NCBI GenBank assembly: GCA_946406115.1
Contig: OX291542.1
Span: 37,839,321-37,903,320, forward strand
DNA: 64,000 bases
DNA from: Apoda limacodes
Taxonomy: Eukaryota; Arthropoda; Insecta; Lepidoptera; Limacodidae
Reading direction: 5' to 3'
Made by a program: the position numbers and the translations under genes. The notes under the pieces are model-generated. The model searched no databases and was not told the DNA's origin. It worked only from the letters and a program-made list of their open reading frames with translations. The first letter of the stretch is position 1. Each line of letters begins with the position of its first letter. Below are positions 42,316-53,142 of this stretch, one piece after another.

Positions 42316-43371
42316 ATGGCAAAAAACTGTGGTGCTTGCGGAAAATTCATGTCAGCAGTCAAAGGGGCCAGCTGTTCAAAATGTTGTGGGGTGTACCATT
42401 TGACGTGCGTAGCGTAGCAAACCGGTTATAGCGTAACAAAAAGTTGGATATGTCCCGGCTGTAAAGTTAACCAACTACGATCAGACAACACCTCCACTCC
42501 GGTGAAAGCCCTGCTTGCAGAATGTGTTGAGATGTCCCGTAGTCCAACCGCGATGCATAATGAAACCCACAATAATACAACTGAAGAGTTCAAGATCAAC
42601 TTTGTCCTCGAAATCCGTAGTTTTCGTTGTGAGTTGAGCGCAATGAGATACAAGGCAAGCGAATGCCGAAAGGAAATAATGGATTTTTAAAATGCTTTAA
42701 AATCTTGTTTCGAAATCTTGTTTCGAAATAACCTTGAGGACAGAATTACATCATTGGAAAAGAAGATGGAGGAAAAACATTCGTCATCCAAATTCAGCCA
42801 TTTGAGTTTGTGTGTTGAGGAACTGAAGATTCAACTCAATGAAAAGGATCAAGATTTATTGGTTAACGATCTGGAATTGTCGTTTTTTCCTGAGGAAAAG
42901 AGTGAAAATGCAGTTCATCTGGTAATGCTTATGGCAACTAAGTTTGGTGTTAGCCTTGAAGAGCGGGATATCGTGAGTGCAGAGCGCATCGGCGCAGTGC
43001 GTCGAAACCGAACTGAGAATATTTGTGCTGATGACGGCGGCGTGACGGAGTCCTAGGAGTGCCCACGTCCCCTCGTCGTACGTTTGTTGCGGCGGGGGCT
43101 CCGCGATCAGCTTCTTCGCTCAGCGAGGGTGCGTCGAGGTTTAACTTTGAATGACTTCCAATTTCCCGGTCCAACACGTCGTGTTTTTGTCAATGAAAGA
43201 CTAACAAAAACAAATCGCCAGTTGTTTTATAAGGCACGTGAGGAAGGACGACGTCTAAAATGGAAGTATGTATGGACTAAAGATGGGAAAATATTTGCGA
43301 GAAAAGAGGACGGAAAGCTAGCAAATAGACTGCGATCTTTATCTGACTTGTCCCAAATTTTTGGTGCCTAA
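42316..43371 (+). pseudogene. ORF1 of element D with PHD-type zinc finger
   Basis: The ATG at 42316 (in AAAAATGGC) opens a C4HC3 finger: CGACG..., CSKCCGVYHLTC and WICPGC, interrupted by a TAG after HLTCVA. Then come a linker and an alpha-helical part (42718-43056: NLEDRITSLEKKMEEKH, VNDLELSFFPEEKSENAVHL, SLEERDIVSAERIGAVR) that resembles the coiled coil plus RNA-binding core of CR1 ORF1. A GC-rich damaged piece (43030-43140, RRLRDQLLRSARVRRGLTL) follows. The end (NERLTKTNRQLFYKAREEGR, LKWKYVWTKDGKIFARKEDG) is a conserved C-terminal basic domain. PHD fingers in ORF1 are known for some CR1-group elements. Their role is uncertain. Confidence 0.75.
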
Positions 43372-43434
43372 CCTGTTCGATTGTAATTAATCCAAATTGT
43401 ACATTCTTCTTTCATTTTTTTTCTTTTACTCTTC

Positions 43435-44100
43435 ATGGCTGACAAATACTTTAAAGTTGGGCTACTAAATGCGGATTCACTTGGGAAAAGGCATGACGAG
43501 TTTACTGTAGCTATGAATCGGAACTCTGTGGATGTGGATGCTATTAACGAGGCATGGGTAAGATTAGGCGAGGAAGGCCGCGCGGCCACCGTGCCAGGAT
43601 ACCGACTGCGGCACACGCCGCGTCCACTCGACGTTCGCGGTGGACGTGGTGGAGGTGTTGGCTTTTACATACGTCACAATATCAAATCACGTACTTGTAC
43701 ATATCCATGCCATAAGTCTGTTGAACAAATGTGGTTGACAGTAAAAATCAACTCCCTCGACATAGCTATAGGTACAGCCTACAGACCACCCTGGCTAAAT
43801 GTAGACATATTTCTAGATGCCCTTACAGACTCTATTAACAGCTTTTCACGCTGTGACCATATAATCCTCGTTGGCGATTTTAATATCAACTTACTTAATG
43901 TCAACGATCGAAACACAGAGAAGTTTTTAACATTTCTTCGTTACTCTCAATTAACTCAGTCGATTACTTCACCAACACATTTTACTGAACATAGTGAAAC
44001 AGTAATAGATCTTGTTTGTTCCAATGCCAAAGTTTGCTGTCAACGTCGACCACATTAGTGCTCTTGGTGTTCATGCGTTTGTGACCTGCGAGAAAATTTC
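43435..44100 (+). pseudogene. Element D ORF2: APE-type endonuclease
   Basis: Opens MADKYFKVGLLNADSLGKRH (Asn of the LN.R/N motif), DAINEAWVRLGEE (catalytic Glu of the E.W motif), GGGVGFYIRHNI, then AIGTAYRPPW (Tyr), CDHIILVGDFNINLL (Asp and Asn) and SPTHFTEHSETVIDLVCSN. The frame ends at 44058, where a shift breaks the last part. In the shifted frame it continues VDHISALGVHAFV, so the final SDH histidine motif is only partly recognisable. Without the frameshift the domain looks close to complete. Confidence 0.85.
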
Positions 44101-46021
44101 AAAATACCCAAAGTTTTACCTAGAGTTGTAACATACAGACCTATAAAAAATATAGTAAAAGAACAGCTTGATAAAGATAAAGAAACAATACCATGGAATA
44201 GAATGTTACTTTTAACAGATGTAAATGAGATCACACTCTACTTTACAAATAGTGTTATTTGTTTGTTTGACCTTCATGCACCTGTCAAAACCAAAATTTT
44301 TAAGAACCGTCCAAGTCCATAGATAACCGAAAATATCAAACTTCTTATGCATTTACGCGACAAAGCTCATGCACGATTTCGTAAAATGAAATCTGTTGTG
44401 CATGAAAAATATTATAAAGATTTAAAAAAAATAACTAATGAATGCCTAATTAATGAAAAAAGAGCTTACTATAATTATAACATTAACAATCAAATTCAAC
44501 ATCCCAAAACATTATGGAAAAATTTAAAATTAAACGTGCTACCCCAGAAAAGCATAGATGTTCCAGATCACTTGTGTGATCCAAATAAAGCTAATAAGTT
44601 TTTTGTCGACATTGCTGATGTTCCAAGCGTTCCATTTTCATTTCTCACCTATTATGAATTTTATAAATATCACGAATTTGAATTTAATTTAACTACAGTT
44701 GACCCCGATATAGTATTTAAATTTACTAAGCAATTGAAATCAAATGCGGAGGGCTATGATCACATATCACTAGACATGGTAATGTTGACACTACCAAACT
44801 ATTTAGAGGCTCTTACTTTTCTTGTGAATATGTCTATATCAACGGCAGTTTTCCCAGATCTGTGGAAGACAGCAATTATACGACCGATTCCCAAGAAACC
44901 TGATCCGTCTGAACTTAAAGATATTAGATCAATAAATATATTATCATGTATTTCCAAAATATTGGAGAAAGTTGTTTACTTTCAGAGTTTTTAGAAAAAA
45001 TTGCATATTGCCAGAGCTACAATCAGGATTTAGACAGAATAGAGGCACTACAACTGTCTTGACAGATGTCGTAGATAATATTCTGGTAGCTCAAGATTCT
45101 GGAATGTGCACAATATTACTTTTATTGAATTTTTCACGTGCATTTGATTGTATAGATGTCTCTCTATTATTATCTAAATTCAACTATAAAATGGTTCAAC
45201 AGTTATGTAAGCAACACAAAGCAAATAGTCGAAATGCGAAAAAGTGATTGTTCTGTTGTTTCTTCCGATCAACTTCCAGTTATGAGAGGAGTACCACAAG
45301 GTTCAATTTAAGGGCTGCTGCTTGTTATCCTTTACACTGCAGATAAAGCACAATGTATTTCAAAGTGTAAATACCACATGTATGCCGATGACATACAATT
45401 GTATATTTCGTTCAAGCCAAATGATGCTTCAAATGCTCTTCAAAGTTTGAATGGAGATTTAGAAAGAATTTTTAAGTGATCTAAAAATAACTCTCTTATT
45501 TTAAATCTAATGTATGCTATATGGTCATAGGGACAAAAGCTCAGCTTGAAAAAATCTCAGCAAGTATTGATATAGTAGTACATAGAAATAAAATAGAAAG
45601 GGTTTATGAAGCCAGAAATCTTGGTAATAGAATAGATACTGATTTGCTATTTCAGAACCACATTATTGAAACAGTTTGTAACTGTTTTTATCGTCTTAAA
45701 ATTATATATAAACTTCGCCAATTTCTTAGCGAAGAACTTAGAATTAGGTTAGTGGAATCATTGGTATTGTCAAAACTAACATATGGAGATACTGTTTATG
45801 GTCCACCTTTACATGCTACTACTGAGCGGTTAGTGCAGAGAGTCCAAAACGCATGCATCAGGTTCTGCTTTAACATACCACCTCGTAGCCATATTACGCC
45901 GTTTTTGAATAAATACAAAATGCTTAAAATCAAGTTCAGAAAAAAGCATCACTTGGCGAGTTTGCTGTTTGGTGTAATTATGACACAAAAACCTCAATAT
46001 TTGTACAAAAAATTGAGTTGA
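44101..46021 (+). pseudogene. Element D ORF2: reverse transcriptase and C-terminus
   Basis: The frame at 44347-44994 has the linker (RDKAHARFRKMKSVVHEKYY, KTLWKNLKLN) and RT start (TKQLKSNAEGYDHISLDM, FPDLWKTAIIRPIPKKPDPS, DIRSINILSCISKILEKVV, where the usual YRPI is RSIN). The frame at 44972-45247 has PELQSGFRQNRGTTT and ILLLLNFSRAFDCIDVSLL (motif A Asp replaced by Asn). At 45275-45480 a shifted reading gives RGVPQGSI (motif B) and HMYADDIQLYISF (motif C intact). The frame at 45521-46021 is the C-terminal domain (YEARNLGNRIDTDLLFQNHI, LSKLTYGDTVYGPPLHATTE, RVQNACIRFCFNIPPRSHIT). Multiple stops. Confidence 0.85.
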
Positions 46022-46710
46022 ATGCATCATAGAACTAAACATTCTCTCCGTTCATGCTCACAACCGCTTAGCAGCTACGTTCCGTGGTAGCTTCCGATAC
46101 TCGGCGTCCAAATGTTGGAACAATACACCTCCTCCAATTCGTAACATAAAATACATTAAGAGTTTTAAAATTGAGTTGAAAGGATATTTACTTAATTTAC
46201 AAAAACAATATGAGAATATTAATATAAATGTATCGGAATTTCTATAGCTAGTAAGGTTTCTTCATAACTGAAGAAACTATTTCTCACTTATGAGAAAAAA
46301 AAAATATTGATTGGTTTGCGTATTATATGTGACAATATATTTTAAATTTTCAATGTTTTTGTTTTCATTATTTTTGTTTTAATTATTTTAGGCTTAAGTA
46401 GGCAAAATTTTTTATTCTGCTTAAAACCTTTTGTGCGTAATTTGTTCTATGTTTTATAAATTTAAGGCTATTTATGTTGTTTCTTCGACCGTGACTCAGC
46501 CCAGGCTCCAGCTGAAAATCAGCGTTGTGTGTCTACGTGACACGCAGCTTGTGCTGAGCTGTGGCCTTTTTGGCACGCAGGACTTAAAAACAACCTAAAA
46601 TTTTAAACTTTTTATATTAATAATAAGCACTAAATATATTTAGTTAAGTAAGTACTCTGTAATTGATATTTATATGTGTGTCATTTTATTTGTGGTAAAT
46701 AAACTATTTT

Positions 46711-46729
46711 ATCTATCTATCTATCTATC
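46711..46729. repeat. (TCTA)n tail of element D
   Basis: Nearly five TCTA units directly after ATAAACTATTTTA. This marks the 3' terminus of element D. Confidence 0.9.
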
Positions 46730-46969
46730 ATAAAAAAAGACCAATTAAGGTGGTTTTTGACTCACGTCATAGTGCTTAAAAACAAGACTAAAGCTCCTAG
46801 ACAGGTAAAATTTTATGATGATAAGACTCCTATGCAGCGGGACGAGTTGAAACAGCTCCGTGAACAAGGGTGAGTCAGATATTACCATTAAGTACATTAA
46901 CGGAATTCCAAAAATCACTAAATTAAAAAACTAATACGCCATAATCACCCTTACGACAATATAACTTTT

Positions 46970-47640
46970 ATGTATGCTAATATTTGTTCACTATCTGCAA
47001 AATTTGATTTATTGCTGCTAGAAGTCAACAAATGCAATCCGACCATTATTATCATAACAGAATCCTGGTTAAGTACAGCAGATAAAAATAGTAGTTATAA
47101 CATTCCAAATTACTCACTCTTTCGACATGACCTCAAGAGACGTCCCAAGGCACAACAAGGAGGAAGGAGTAAGGGTGGTGGAGTGGTTATATATGTTAGA
47201 GAAAACTTAAATTAAAGTATACCCATCATATCAAAGAAAAATAGACATTATACATGCAACCTTGTAGAAGCCTTATATTTAGACATAAAATTGAAACATA
47301 CACACTTGCTTGTTGTAGATGTATATGGCACTGACCATTCAGATCATGCTGTATTATATCAAAATCTGGCAGCAGCCGCTGAAAAAAAGTCTTTTATAAT
47401 TGCTAGCGATTTTAACCATCCTTGCATAGAATGGCCGATCACAACTGAACAGAAACTAACAGGTTCATCTGAAATTTTGAACCTGTTGCAACTTGTGTCA
47501 AGCCCCACGAGATTTCGCACAAATAATGTTCCGTCGCTTCTGGATCTTGTTATGACTAATGAAGAAAATTTTATATTAGAATTAAAGCACAGTCCTCCTA
47601 TAGGAAAGAGTGATCATTGTGTATTGGAATTTAAAGTGCA
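46970..47640 (+). pseudogene. Element E endonuclease
   Basis: MYANICSLSAKFDLLLLEVN (Asn), NPTIIIITESWLST (Glu), FRHDLKRRPK and GRSKGGGVVIYVRENL in the frame ending 47215 with a stop. The continuation at 47291 gives LLVVDVYG, FIIASDFNHPCIEW (Asp, Asn), SSPTRFRTNNVPSLLDLVMT and PIGKSDHCVLEF (final Asp/His motif). All catalytic residues are present; only the stop at 47213-47215 and a short shift break it. Confidence 0.8.
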
Positions 47641-49560
47641 GTGTTTGATACATAACCACAGCCACAATACAAAATACAAACGCTACTATGAATGCATAAA
47701 TTATGACTTGTTTTATAGAGATCTAATATCAGCTTTTAACAATTTACCCCTCCAAGCTGATATTCAGGAATTCTGGGAGACTGTGAAGGATATTCTATAC
47801 AAAAATATTGAAAAATACGCTCCAATCCAAAAGATAAAAAAAAAGGAAGTCAACAAGCCTTGGATCGATAATGACATCTTGCTCTCGATAGAAGAAAAAA
47901 GAAAATTATGGAAAGTATATTCATTGACCAGTACCAAAAAGGACTATGAAGTATAGAAAAATTAACAATAGGAGTGTGGCTGAATGCAGATGGAAACGGG
48001 CAAAGTTCGGAGCAAATAAACTTAGTAAAGGTGAAAAAGGGTTCTTTTCACACATAAGAAGAGCAACTACAACAAAAATTGGCATTCCACCAGCGATCAA
48101 TGATACCCAAGCTAATCTGGTTACTGAGCCTGCTGATATAGCCGAGACTTTTTCCATTGAATTCCAAAAAGCGTACTCTCAGGAACCTGATCTCACGGTC
48201 AATCCAGTGATTGAAAACCTAGCATGTTTGGAAAACTCTTTGACTGATATCTTATTCACAAATGATATTGTTTACAAAGTACTTAGAGAACTTGATAGTG
48301 GATCAGCTCCTTGTCTTGATAATATTCCTAGCTGTATTTTGAAAAAAGACCCTACCTAACTCATGAAACTATCCTTTGAAACAGCCAAACTACCTCAAGA
48401 TTGGAAGCATACAGTAGTGACACCAGTGTATAAGAGTGGTGACAGGGCAGATCCATCTAAATACAGACCTATTAGCCGAACAAGCATTATTTGTAAATGC
48501 ATGGAGAGGATAATACTAGATCAACTAAAATTGTTCCTCAATAGAGAAAATGTTATATCAATTCATCAACATGGCTTTGTACAAATGCGATCAACAGTTA
48601 CAAATCTCATATCCTCTGTTTATGCCTGGACCAAGTAGCTAAACCATAAAAATCCAGTTGAGGTTATTTATCTTGATTTTGAACGGGCTTTTGACAAAGT
48701 ACCTCACCAGCGATTATTATTAAAGCTAGAGCATTTCGGCATCAGGGGCAAACTTTTGAACTGGATTAAGGAATACCTTACACAACGCACATACCAAGTA
48801 CGAGTTGGAGAAACGTTATCACAGACAAGAAAAGTTCTCAGTGGAGTCCCACAGGGAAGTGTGCGTCCTCCACCATTATTTAGCATTTTTGTCACTGATT
48901 TGATTGCTTTGCTAAAATCTACAGCCAACTTCTTTGCAGGCGATGGTAAATTATTTGGTAACCCACTATACACTGGTACAATTAGGACAGTTACAGAATG
49001 ATATTGATCGTTTAAATGAATGGTCTCAACAGTGGATAATTAAATTCAATACAAATAAGTGTACAGTGCTGCACCTAGGGAACAACAATCCACGTCAAAC
49101 ATACTGGCTTGATGGCGCACCGATTTCTGCTGTGAACCCACAGAAAGATTTGGGGATATTAATTACAAGAAAATAAAAATGGGCAGATCATATAAGTGCA
49201 CTAGTGAAAAAGCTAAGTCTTTCCTTTATGTGATACAGAGATCCTTTCAGTTCATCAACATAGCAACTTTTATAAAAATATACAAGACATACGTAAGACC
49301 ATTGCTTGAGTATGCGTTTCAGGTATGGAGTCCATATTTTGTTAAGGACATCACTCTTTTAGAGAGTGTTCAAAGGAAGGCTACTAAAATACCATTTGGA
49401 CTAAAAAGAAAATCATATGAAGAGAGGCTTAAAATACTAAAGCTGCTTTACAAAATCGGCGTATGAGGGGTGATCTAATCGAGACATATAAAATCCTGAC
49501 ATGCAATTACAAGCTACCTAACATACGTGACATGTTTGCCTTGAAGGATGCAAACTCTCA
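47641..49560 (+). pseudogene. Element E reverse transcriptase
   Basis: Linker 47641-47956; RT start 47946-48359 (KVLRELDSGSAPCLDNIPSC), then LPQDWKHTVVTPVYKSGDRA and SKYRPISRTSIICKCMERII at 48363-48638, where a TAG replaces one codon. Motif A reads EVIYLDFERAFDKVPHQRLL (about 48660-48715). Motif B is LSGVPQGSVRPPPLFSIFVT. Motif C is NFFAGDGKLF: the usual FADDxKLF has lost its first aspartate to Gly. Further shifts lead through NEWSQQWIIKFNTNKCTVLH, KTYVRPLLEYAFQVWSPYFV and ERLKILKLLYKI. Non-functional. Confidence 0.8.
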
Positions 49561-49669
49561 TGGACACTCAAGAACCATCTTACTATCACGCGCGTGCGGC
49601 TCGCCTATAATTTTAAAAATAATTATAATAATAAAAGAAATTTCCCGGGTGTTAAACCTGTTTATCATC

Positions 49670-49948
49670 AATCACACAGGAACCAGGCCACATAAAACAC
49701 AAAATCTATGCAAATTCTTCCACAGTGTAGTATCCCTTGTTAATAAGAACCTTTTTAAAATAAGTTTTAAAAGCATGTATGTACGGGTAAGTTAACAATA
49801 TTGTATTAAAAAAGCAAATGCTCTGAATTACGAAAAACCCACGCACCTTCTGAAGGTAACATTTTTGAATCGCAAGTTTATTTTTATTCCTAGTATTAAC
49901 GTTGTGTATGTCACTATTTTTAACAAATAAACTTAGGTTTTTAGGTAC
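49670..49948 (-). mobile_element. CR1-like element F, 3' part (left of the Gypsy B insertion)
   Basis: Minus-strand reading FKTYFKKVLINKGYYTVEEF, preceded by VNTRNKNKLAIQKCYLQKV and KNSDIHNV, matches the C-terminal landmarks of the CR1 copy at 34993-35388 (FKSFIKQVLCKKAYYNISYY, HKVNTRSKNKLLVH). The match runs through TCACTATTTTTAACAAATAA up to about 49948. The element continues at 58521-59070 on the far side of Gypsy B. Confidence 0.75.
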
Positions 49949-50561
49949 TGTAGAGGTTACGACCTCTTGTTAAGTGTAAAGGAAGTAACTATGCTAGCGA
50001 ACGTTTTTCACGCAGCAAATACTTCGTAGTGGTTTTATGAAAATATAATAGATGGTGTCAGTGCGTTTTTAAATAAAAACAATTGGAATTTAGAGTTTGT
50101 CAGTTTTTTTTACGTTGATTGACATTCCAGTGTAAATTATAGATCGGACAAGTCTATATAAATTTGGAGGGTCGATTCCTGTCTCCATCAGGGAGCCCTA
50201 GAATTTGTAGAATGGCCTAATATTGCCAGTAGTCTCAGGGTAAGATACTCCAGTATCCAAAATGCACTAAGCATCGCCACCATTGCGATTAAATGTAGAT
50301 ATTACCCAATGTACCGACACGACGACCCGAGGTGTATTGAAGGATGGCCTAATGGAAGAAGACGTACTGCAGATAAGTTTAAAATTGTATAATAATTATC
50401 CTAGGTAGTAGATGAGTCTAAAGGATGTATACTCTTGTGGCGATTGAAAAGAACATCTGAATATATAAAAGAACTCCCGATGTCGTCTTTTTATTAGCAG
50501 AAATCCCGATACCTAATAAGAAATAGGTAGAAGCAGCTACTTTACGCCCCCGCACGCTGCA
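49949..50561. other. Unclassified 613-bp segment before the 5' LTR of Gypsy B
   Basis: Lies between the CR1 piece and the LTR. No ORF; one phrase GGGTCGATTCCTGTCTCC (about 50168) resembles a pol III B box but lacks a matching A box. It is bounded on both sides by GTAC. No second copy exists in this window, so I cannot say whether it is a separate insertion. Confidence 0.5.
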
Positions 50562-51193
50562 GTACATACAGTAAGCACGCGATAATATACTGAGAAACTA
50601 CAGTTGTAGCAAACCTATATTTTAAACAAGTAGTGACAGCTATATTGTTATGTGGTAACCAGCATTCACCATAGATTCATCGTTTACCAATACCTTATGA
50701 ATGTATAAACTTCAACTATTCAGCGACAGACGTCGCTGTACAGTAAGATGTTTTTCCTGAATGGCGATGTTAAGATTTTCCATATTTCGATGACTACCTC
50801 GAATAATATTATTGTAAATTAATTGAATCCAACTATTCAGGAACAGATGTCGCTGTACAGTAAGATGCTTTTTCTAAATGGCTATGTTAAGATTTTCCAT
50901 ATTTTGATGACTAGTTTGAATAATTGTAGTTTTATTGAGTTTTCTGTACTCATCACGTAGTTGTGCATTCGGGGGCAACGTCCTACTTGGAATTGTCACC
51001 TGGTACTCTACTACCTAGTTAACTCTATATATATCTTTGGCTAGAGGACTCTATCCACTGCCTTCGTCCCTCATTGGGAAAAGGTCTGTGCGGGACCAGT
51101 ACTTACGTTATTTATTAAATTCAGTGACTGTTACACCAGTATTGTTGTTTTCTTCGAAGACACCCAACCTGCCTGCAAACATCTTTTACAAAC
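50562..51193 (+). repeat. 5' LTR of Gypsy B with an internal 117-bp duplication
   Basis: Shared with 57961-58520 from GTACATACAGTAAGCACGCG to CTTCGAAGACACCCAACC and a similar terminal TCTTTTACAAAC/TCTTCTACACAG. A 117-bp unit starts at 50714 and again at 50831 (AACTATTCAG..ACAGA.GTCGCTGTACAGTAAGATG). Each unit holds the palindrome CAGCGACAGACGTCGCTG or a variant. A TATA-like TCTATATATATC lies at about 51026. The 3' LTR lacks a ~75-bp piece around 50940-51015. Confidence 0.85.
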
Positions 51194-51210
51194 TGGCGAC
51201 CAGCAGTGGG
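51194..51210 (+). promoter_or_regulatory. Primer binding site of Gypsy B
   Basis: TGGCGACCAGCAGTGGG directly follows the 5' LTR. It starts with TGG and is a common form of gypsy PBS. tRNA not assigned. Confidence 0.6.
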
Positions 51211-51262
51211 CACGAGCGCAAAGCAAAGTGAACATACAGCTGCAAGAAAGGAGCGAACAAAA

Positions 51263-51960
51263 ATGTCTGTCAGTTTGACTGATTCCCAGTTCCAGACCCT
51301 GTTGAAGAAAATTTTACCCGGGAAACAGGGATCCTTTACGGCATGTACCGCTAATTACGACGGAACCAAGAATCCCGAAATATTGGAAGCGTTTCTGGCA
51401 GCAACAAGCGTTTATAAACAGATTGAAAACATTACAGACGCAGAAGCATTGACTGGAGTCCCACTGCTGCTAAAGGATGAAGCCGCAGTATGGTGGCAAT
51501 GCATCAAAAATAGTGTCACTACCTGGGATGATTTTAAAGAACGCCTTCGATATGCTTTTGCACCTAAAAAGCCTGCATATCTTTTATAACAAGAGACATC
51601 GTTGGCCAAATACAAAATTTACACACTTCTATAGAAAGCTTCATTGCTCATAAAAGGATGCTATTTGCGCAACTTCCTGCTCCTGAACAACCCGAATCTC
51701 ATCAGTTGGATATGATATATGGCCAACTAAAAAGCAGAATACGGGAGAAGATACCTCGCAACTCCATCAATAGTTATGACCAACTACTTGAAGCTGCAAG
51801 GGGTATTGAGCAATTGTGGATTGATCTCACCAAGGAACATGGACTAAACCACGAAGGCATAAAGAGCAAGCCGTGACATATCCCTCAAAGGAAAAAGAAA
51901 TATGGATTCTGCCATTTTAATGGGCATGACACAACAGACTGCAGAAAGCTAAAAAAAATA
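51263..51960 (+). pseudogene. Gypsy B gag
   Basis: I take the ATG at 51263 (AAAAATGTCTGTC) as the start, since the upstream codons lie in the leader right after the PBS. The first frame (to 51589) has LTDSQFQTLLKKI, YDGTKNPEILEAFLAATSVY and LLLKDEAAVWWQCIKNSVTT, followed by WDDFKERLRYAFAPKKPAY, a typical arthropod gypsy capsid. A stop or shift precedes 51658-51876 (LDMIYGQLKSRIREKIPRN, YDQLLEAARGIEQLW). At about 51899 a first zinc knuckle reads YGFCHFNGHDTTDCRK, with the first Cys changed to Tyr. Confidence 0.85.
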
Positions 51961-52059
51961 CAAGCTGAGAGGAACTAACTGGGACCAAACAAGTTATGGA
52001 AGGTTTGTGCCCTTAGCTCGAACAATCAAAAAGACACCGGCTCCTTCTTTATCAGAGTC

Positions 52060-52532
52060 TAAAATATACTGTTATGGGTGCGGAAGGGTCCCGGGTTTGT
52101 CCGCACTAACTGCCCTAATTGCTCTGCAAATAAGCAGCAAATGTCGTCTCAACCAAGCAACATCAATTTCTGCTCATTCAACATTGGCGCTGACGTACGC
52201 AACGGACCCATTGTATTTATCAAAATTGATGGTATTACGGGAACAGCGTACATTGACACTTGTGCTCAAACTAGCGTTGCTTTACACTCCTTGTATAAGC
52301 AGTTACTCAATAACACGGATACAAGTTCCATGAGGATATGGTGCAAATCACACTTGCTGATGTTATACGTAAAACACAAAACGTCTTGAGAGCTACAATA
52401 TCTGTGAAGCTGGAGGTCCACGCCATATCGACCACGTTCATTGTCCTACCTGAATCTAGAGACAACCGCACCTTTCTAGAGGTCGGTTTCCTCCAAGGAA
52501 TTAGAAATTTCTTGTAGAACAGTCTATTTACG
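52060..52532 (+). pseudogene. Gypsy B second zinc knuckle and protease
   Basis: IYCYGCG..PGFVRTNCPNC (about 52055-52125) is a Cys-rich knuckle whose His position is Phe. The frame at 52078-52389 then has INFCSFNIGADVRNGPIVFI and GITGTAYIDTCAQTSVALHS: the protease active site DTGA is DTCA. A shifted continuation (VIRKTQNVLRATISVKLEVH, LPESRDNRTFLEVGFLQGI) matches the second half of gypsy proteases. The copy ends where the Jockey-like element is inserted. Confidence 0.75.
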
Positions 52533-52547
52533 AAATGTAAGAGAGGT

Positions 52548-52650
52548 AGGGCACTGCAAGTACTCGCTCGAATAAGCCACCCGAACAAATAAAGCAGGGC
52601 ATAGCGAGTACTTGCTCGAATGAGCGGCCCGAACTGGGGAAGTACCTCCA
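52548..52650 (+). repeat. Two ~53-bp monomers at the 5' end of the family J element
   Basis: GTACTCGCTCGAATAAGCCA then CCCGAAC, and GTACTTGCTCGAATGAGCGG then CCCGAAC, are two copies of one unit preceded by AGGTAGGGCA/AAGCAGGGCA. Tandem 5' monomers often carry the internal promoter of non-LTR elements. That role is inference here. Confidence 0.65.
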
Positions 52651-53142
52651 CCTTACAAAAAACCGCGGCCATAATAACACTAACATTGAGTAGTGTTGTG
52701 TTCCTGGCGGTGAGTAAGGTTGCCAGAGCTCTTTGAGGATTCGCTGCGCGGACAACGGAGGACCGGCGGTGCTTGTTGCTGTCATGCTCGACGTAGACGC
52801 GGCGTGCTGGTCCGGCGGCCAGGGAGACCTGATGAAACGGCTGACCGCTAGCCGCCCGCAGGTTGAACGGGATCCCGAACCCAGGGATCACTTAATCTCC
52901 GCCCTGGGAGGCTGATCCGCCAGCCTGTGTAAAGTATCTGAAGTGGTAGTCGTGCCGTAAAAGGAGACTGAAGTGGACCCGGCTACTACAACAGAGGGGG
53001 ATCAGGGGCCCTTCCGCCCGCCGTGCCAGCAACCGTATCATCTGTGGCGAACTTCGGCAGTCTTAGAACCGCACCTTTTGTCCTCTAAGCTGTCTGTGCA
53101 GTGAATCCTCATCCTTAGTCTTAGTAACTTTTTTTATATATT

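Larger units (their letters stand above)
42216..46735 (+). mobile_element. CR1-like non-LTR retrotransposon D, nearly full length, decayed
   Basis: ORF1 (42316-43371), a 63-bp spacer, ORF2 (from 43435: APE endonuclease then RT to 46021), a 3' UTR with a GC-rich palindromic block (46490-46580, CTCAGCCCAGGCTCCAGCTG and GTGACACGCAGCTTGTGCTG), and a terminal (TCTA)n tract at 46711-46729. This is the most complete element in the window, but every domain carries at least one stop or shift. A tetranucleotide tail instead of poly(A) is typical of CR1-group elements. Confidence 0.85.
46741..49600 (+). mobile_element. CR1/L2-like non-LTR retrotransposon E, 5'-truncated
   Basis: Begins with the end of an ORF1 (KFYDDKTPMQRDELKQLREQ, about 46805-46870), then the ORF2 endonuclease and RT in several frames, to a C-terminal RRGDLIETYKIL-type block near 49465-49560. 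Its start lies 10-15 bp after the (TCTA)n tail of element D, in the same orientation. The 3' end near 49600 is lost, with a minus-strand CR1 piece following. Lineage inferred from motif wording. Confidence 0.75.

Noticed and set aside
50160..50190. Pol III B-box-like GGGTCGATTCCTGTC as a second SINE family
   Set aside because: No A box at the right distance and no second copy in the window.
52307..52915. A 194-codon minus-strand frame and smaller plus-strand frames over the 5' end of the family J insertion
   Set aside because: They cross the insertion boundary between Gypsy B and the Jockey-like element at 52540, so they cannot be a gene, and have no domain.
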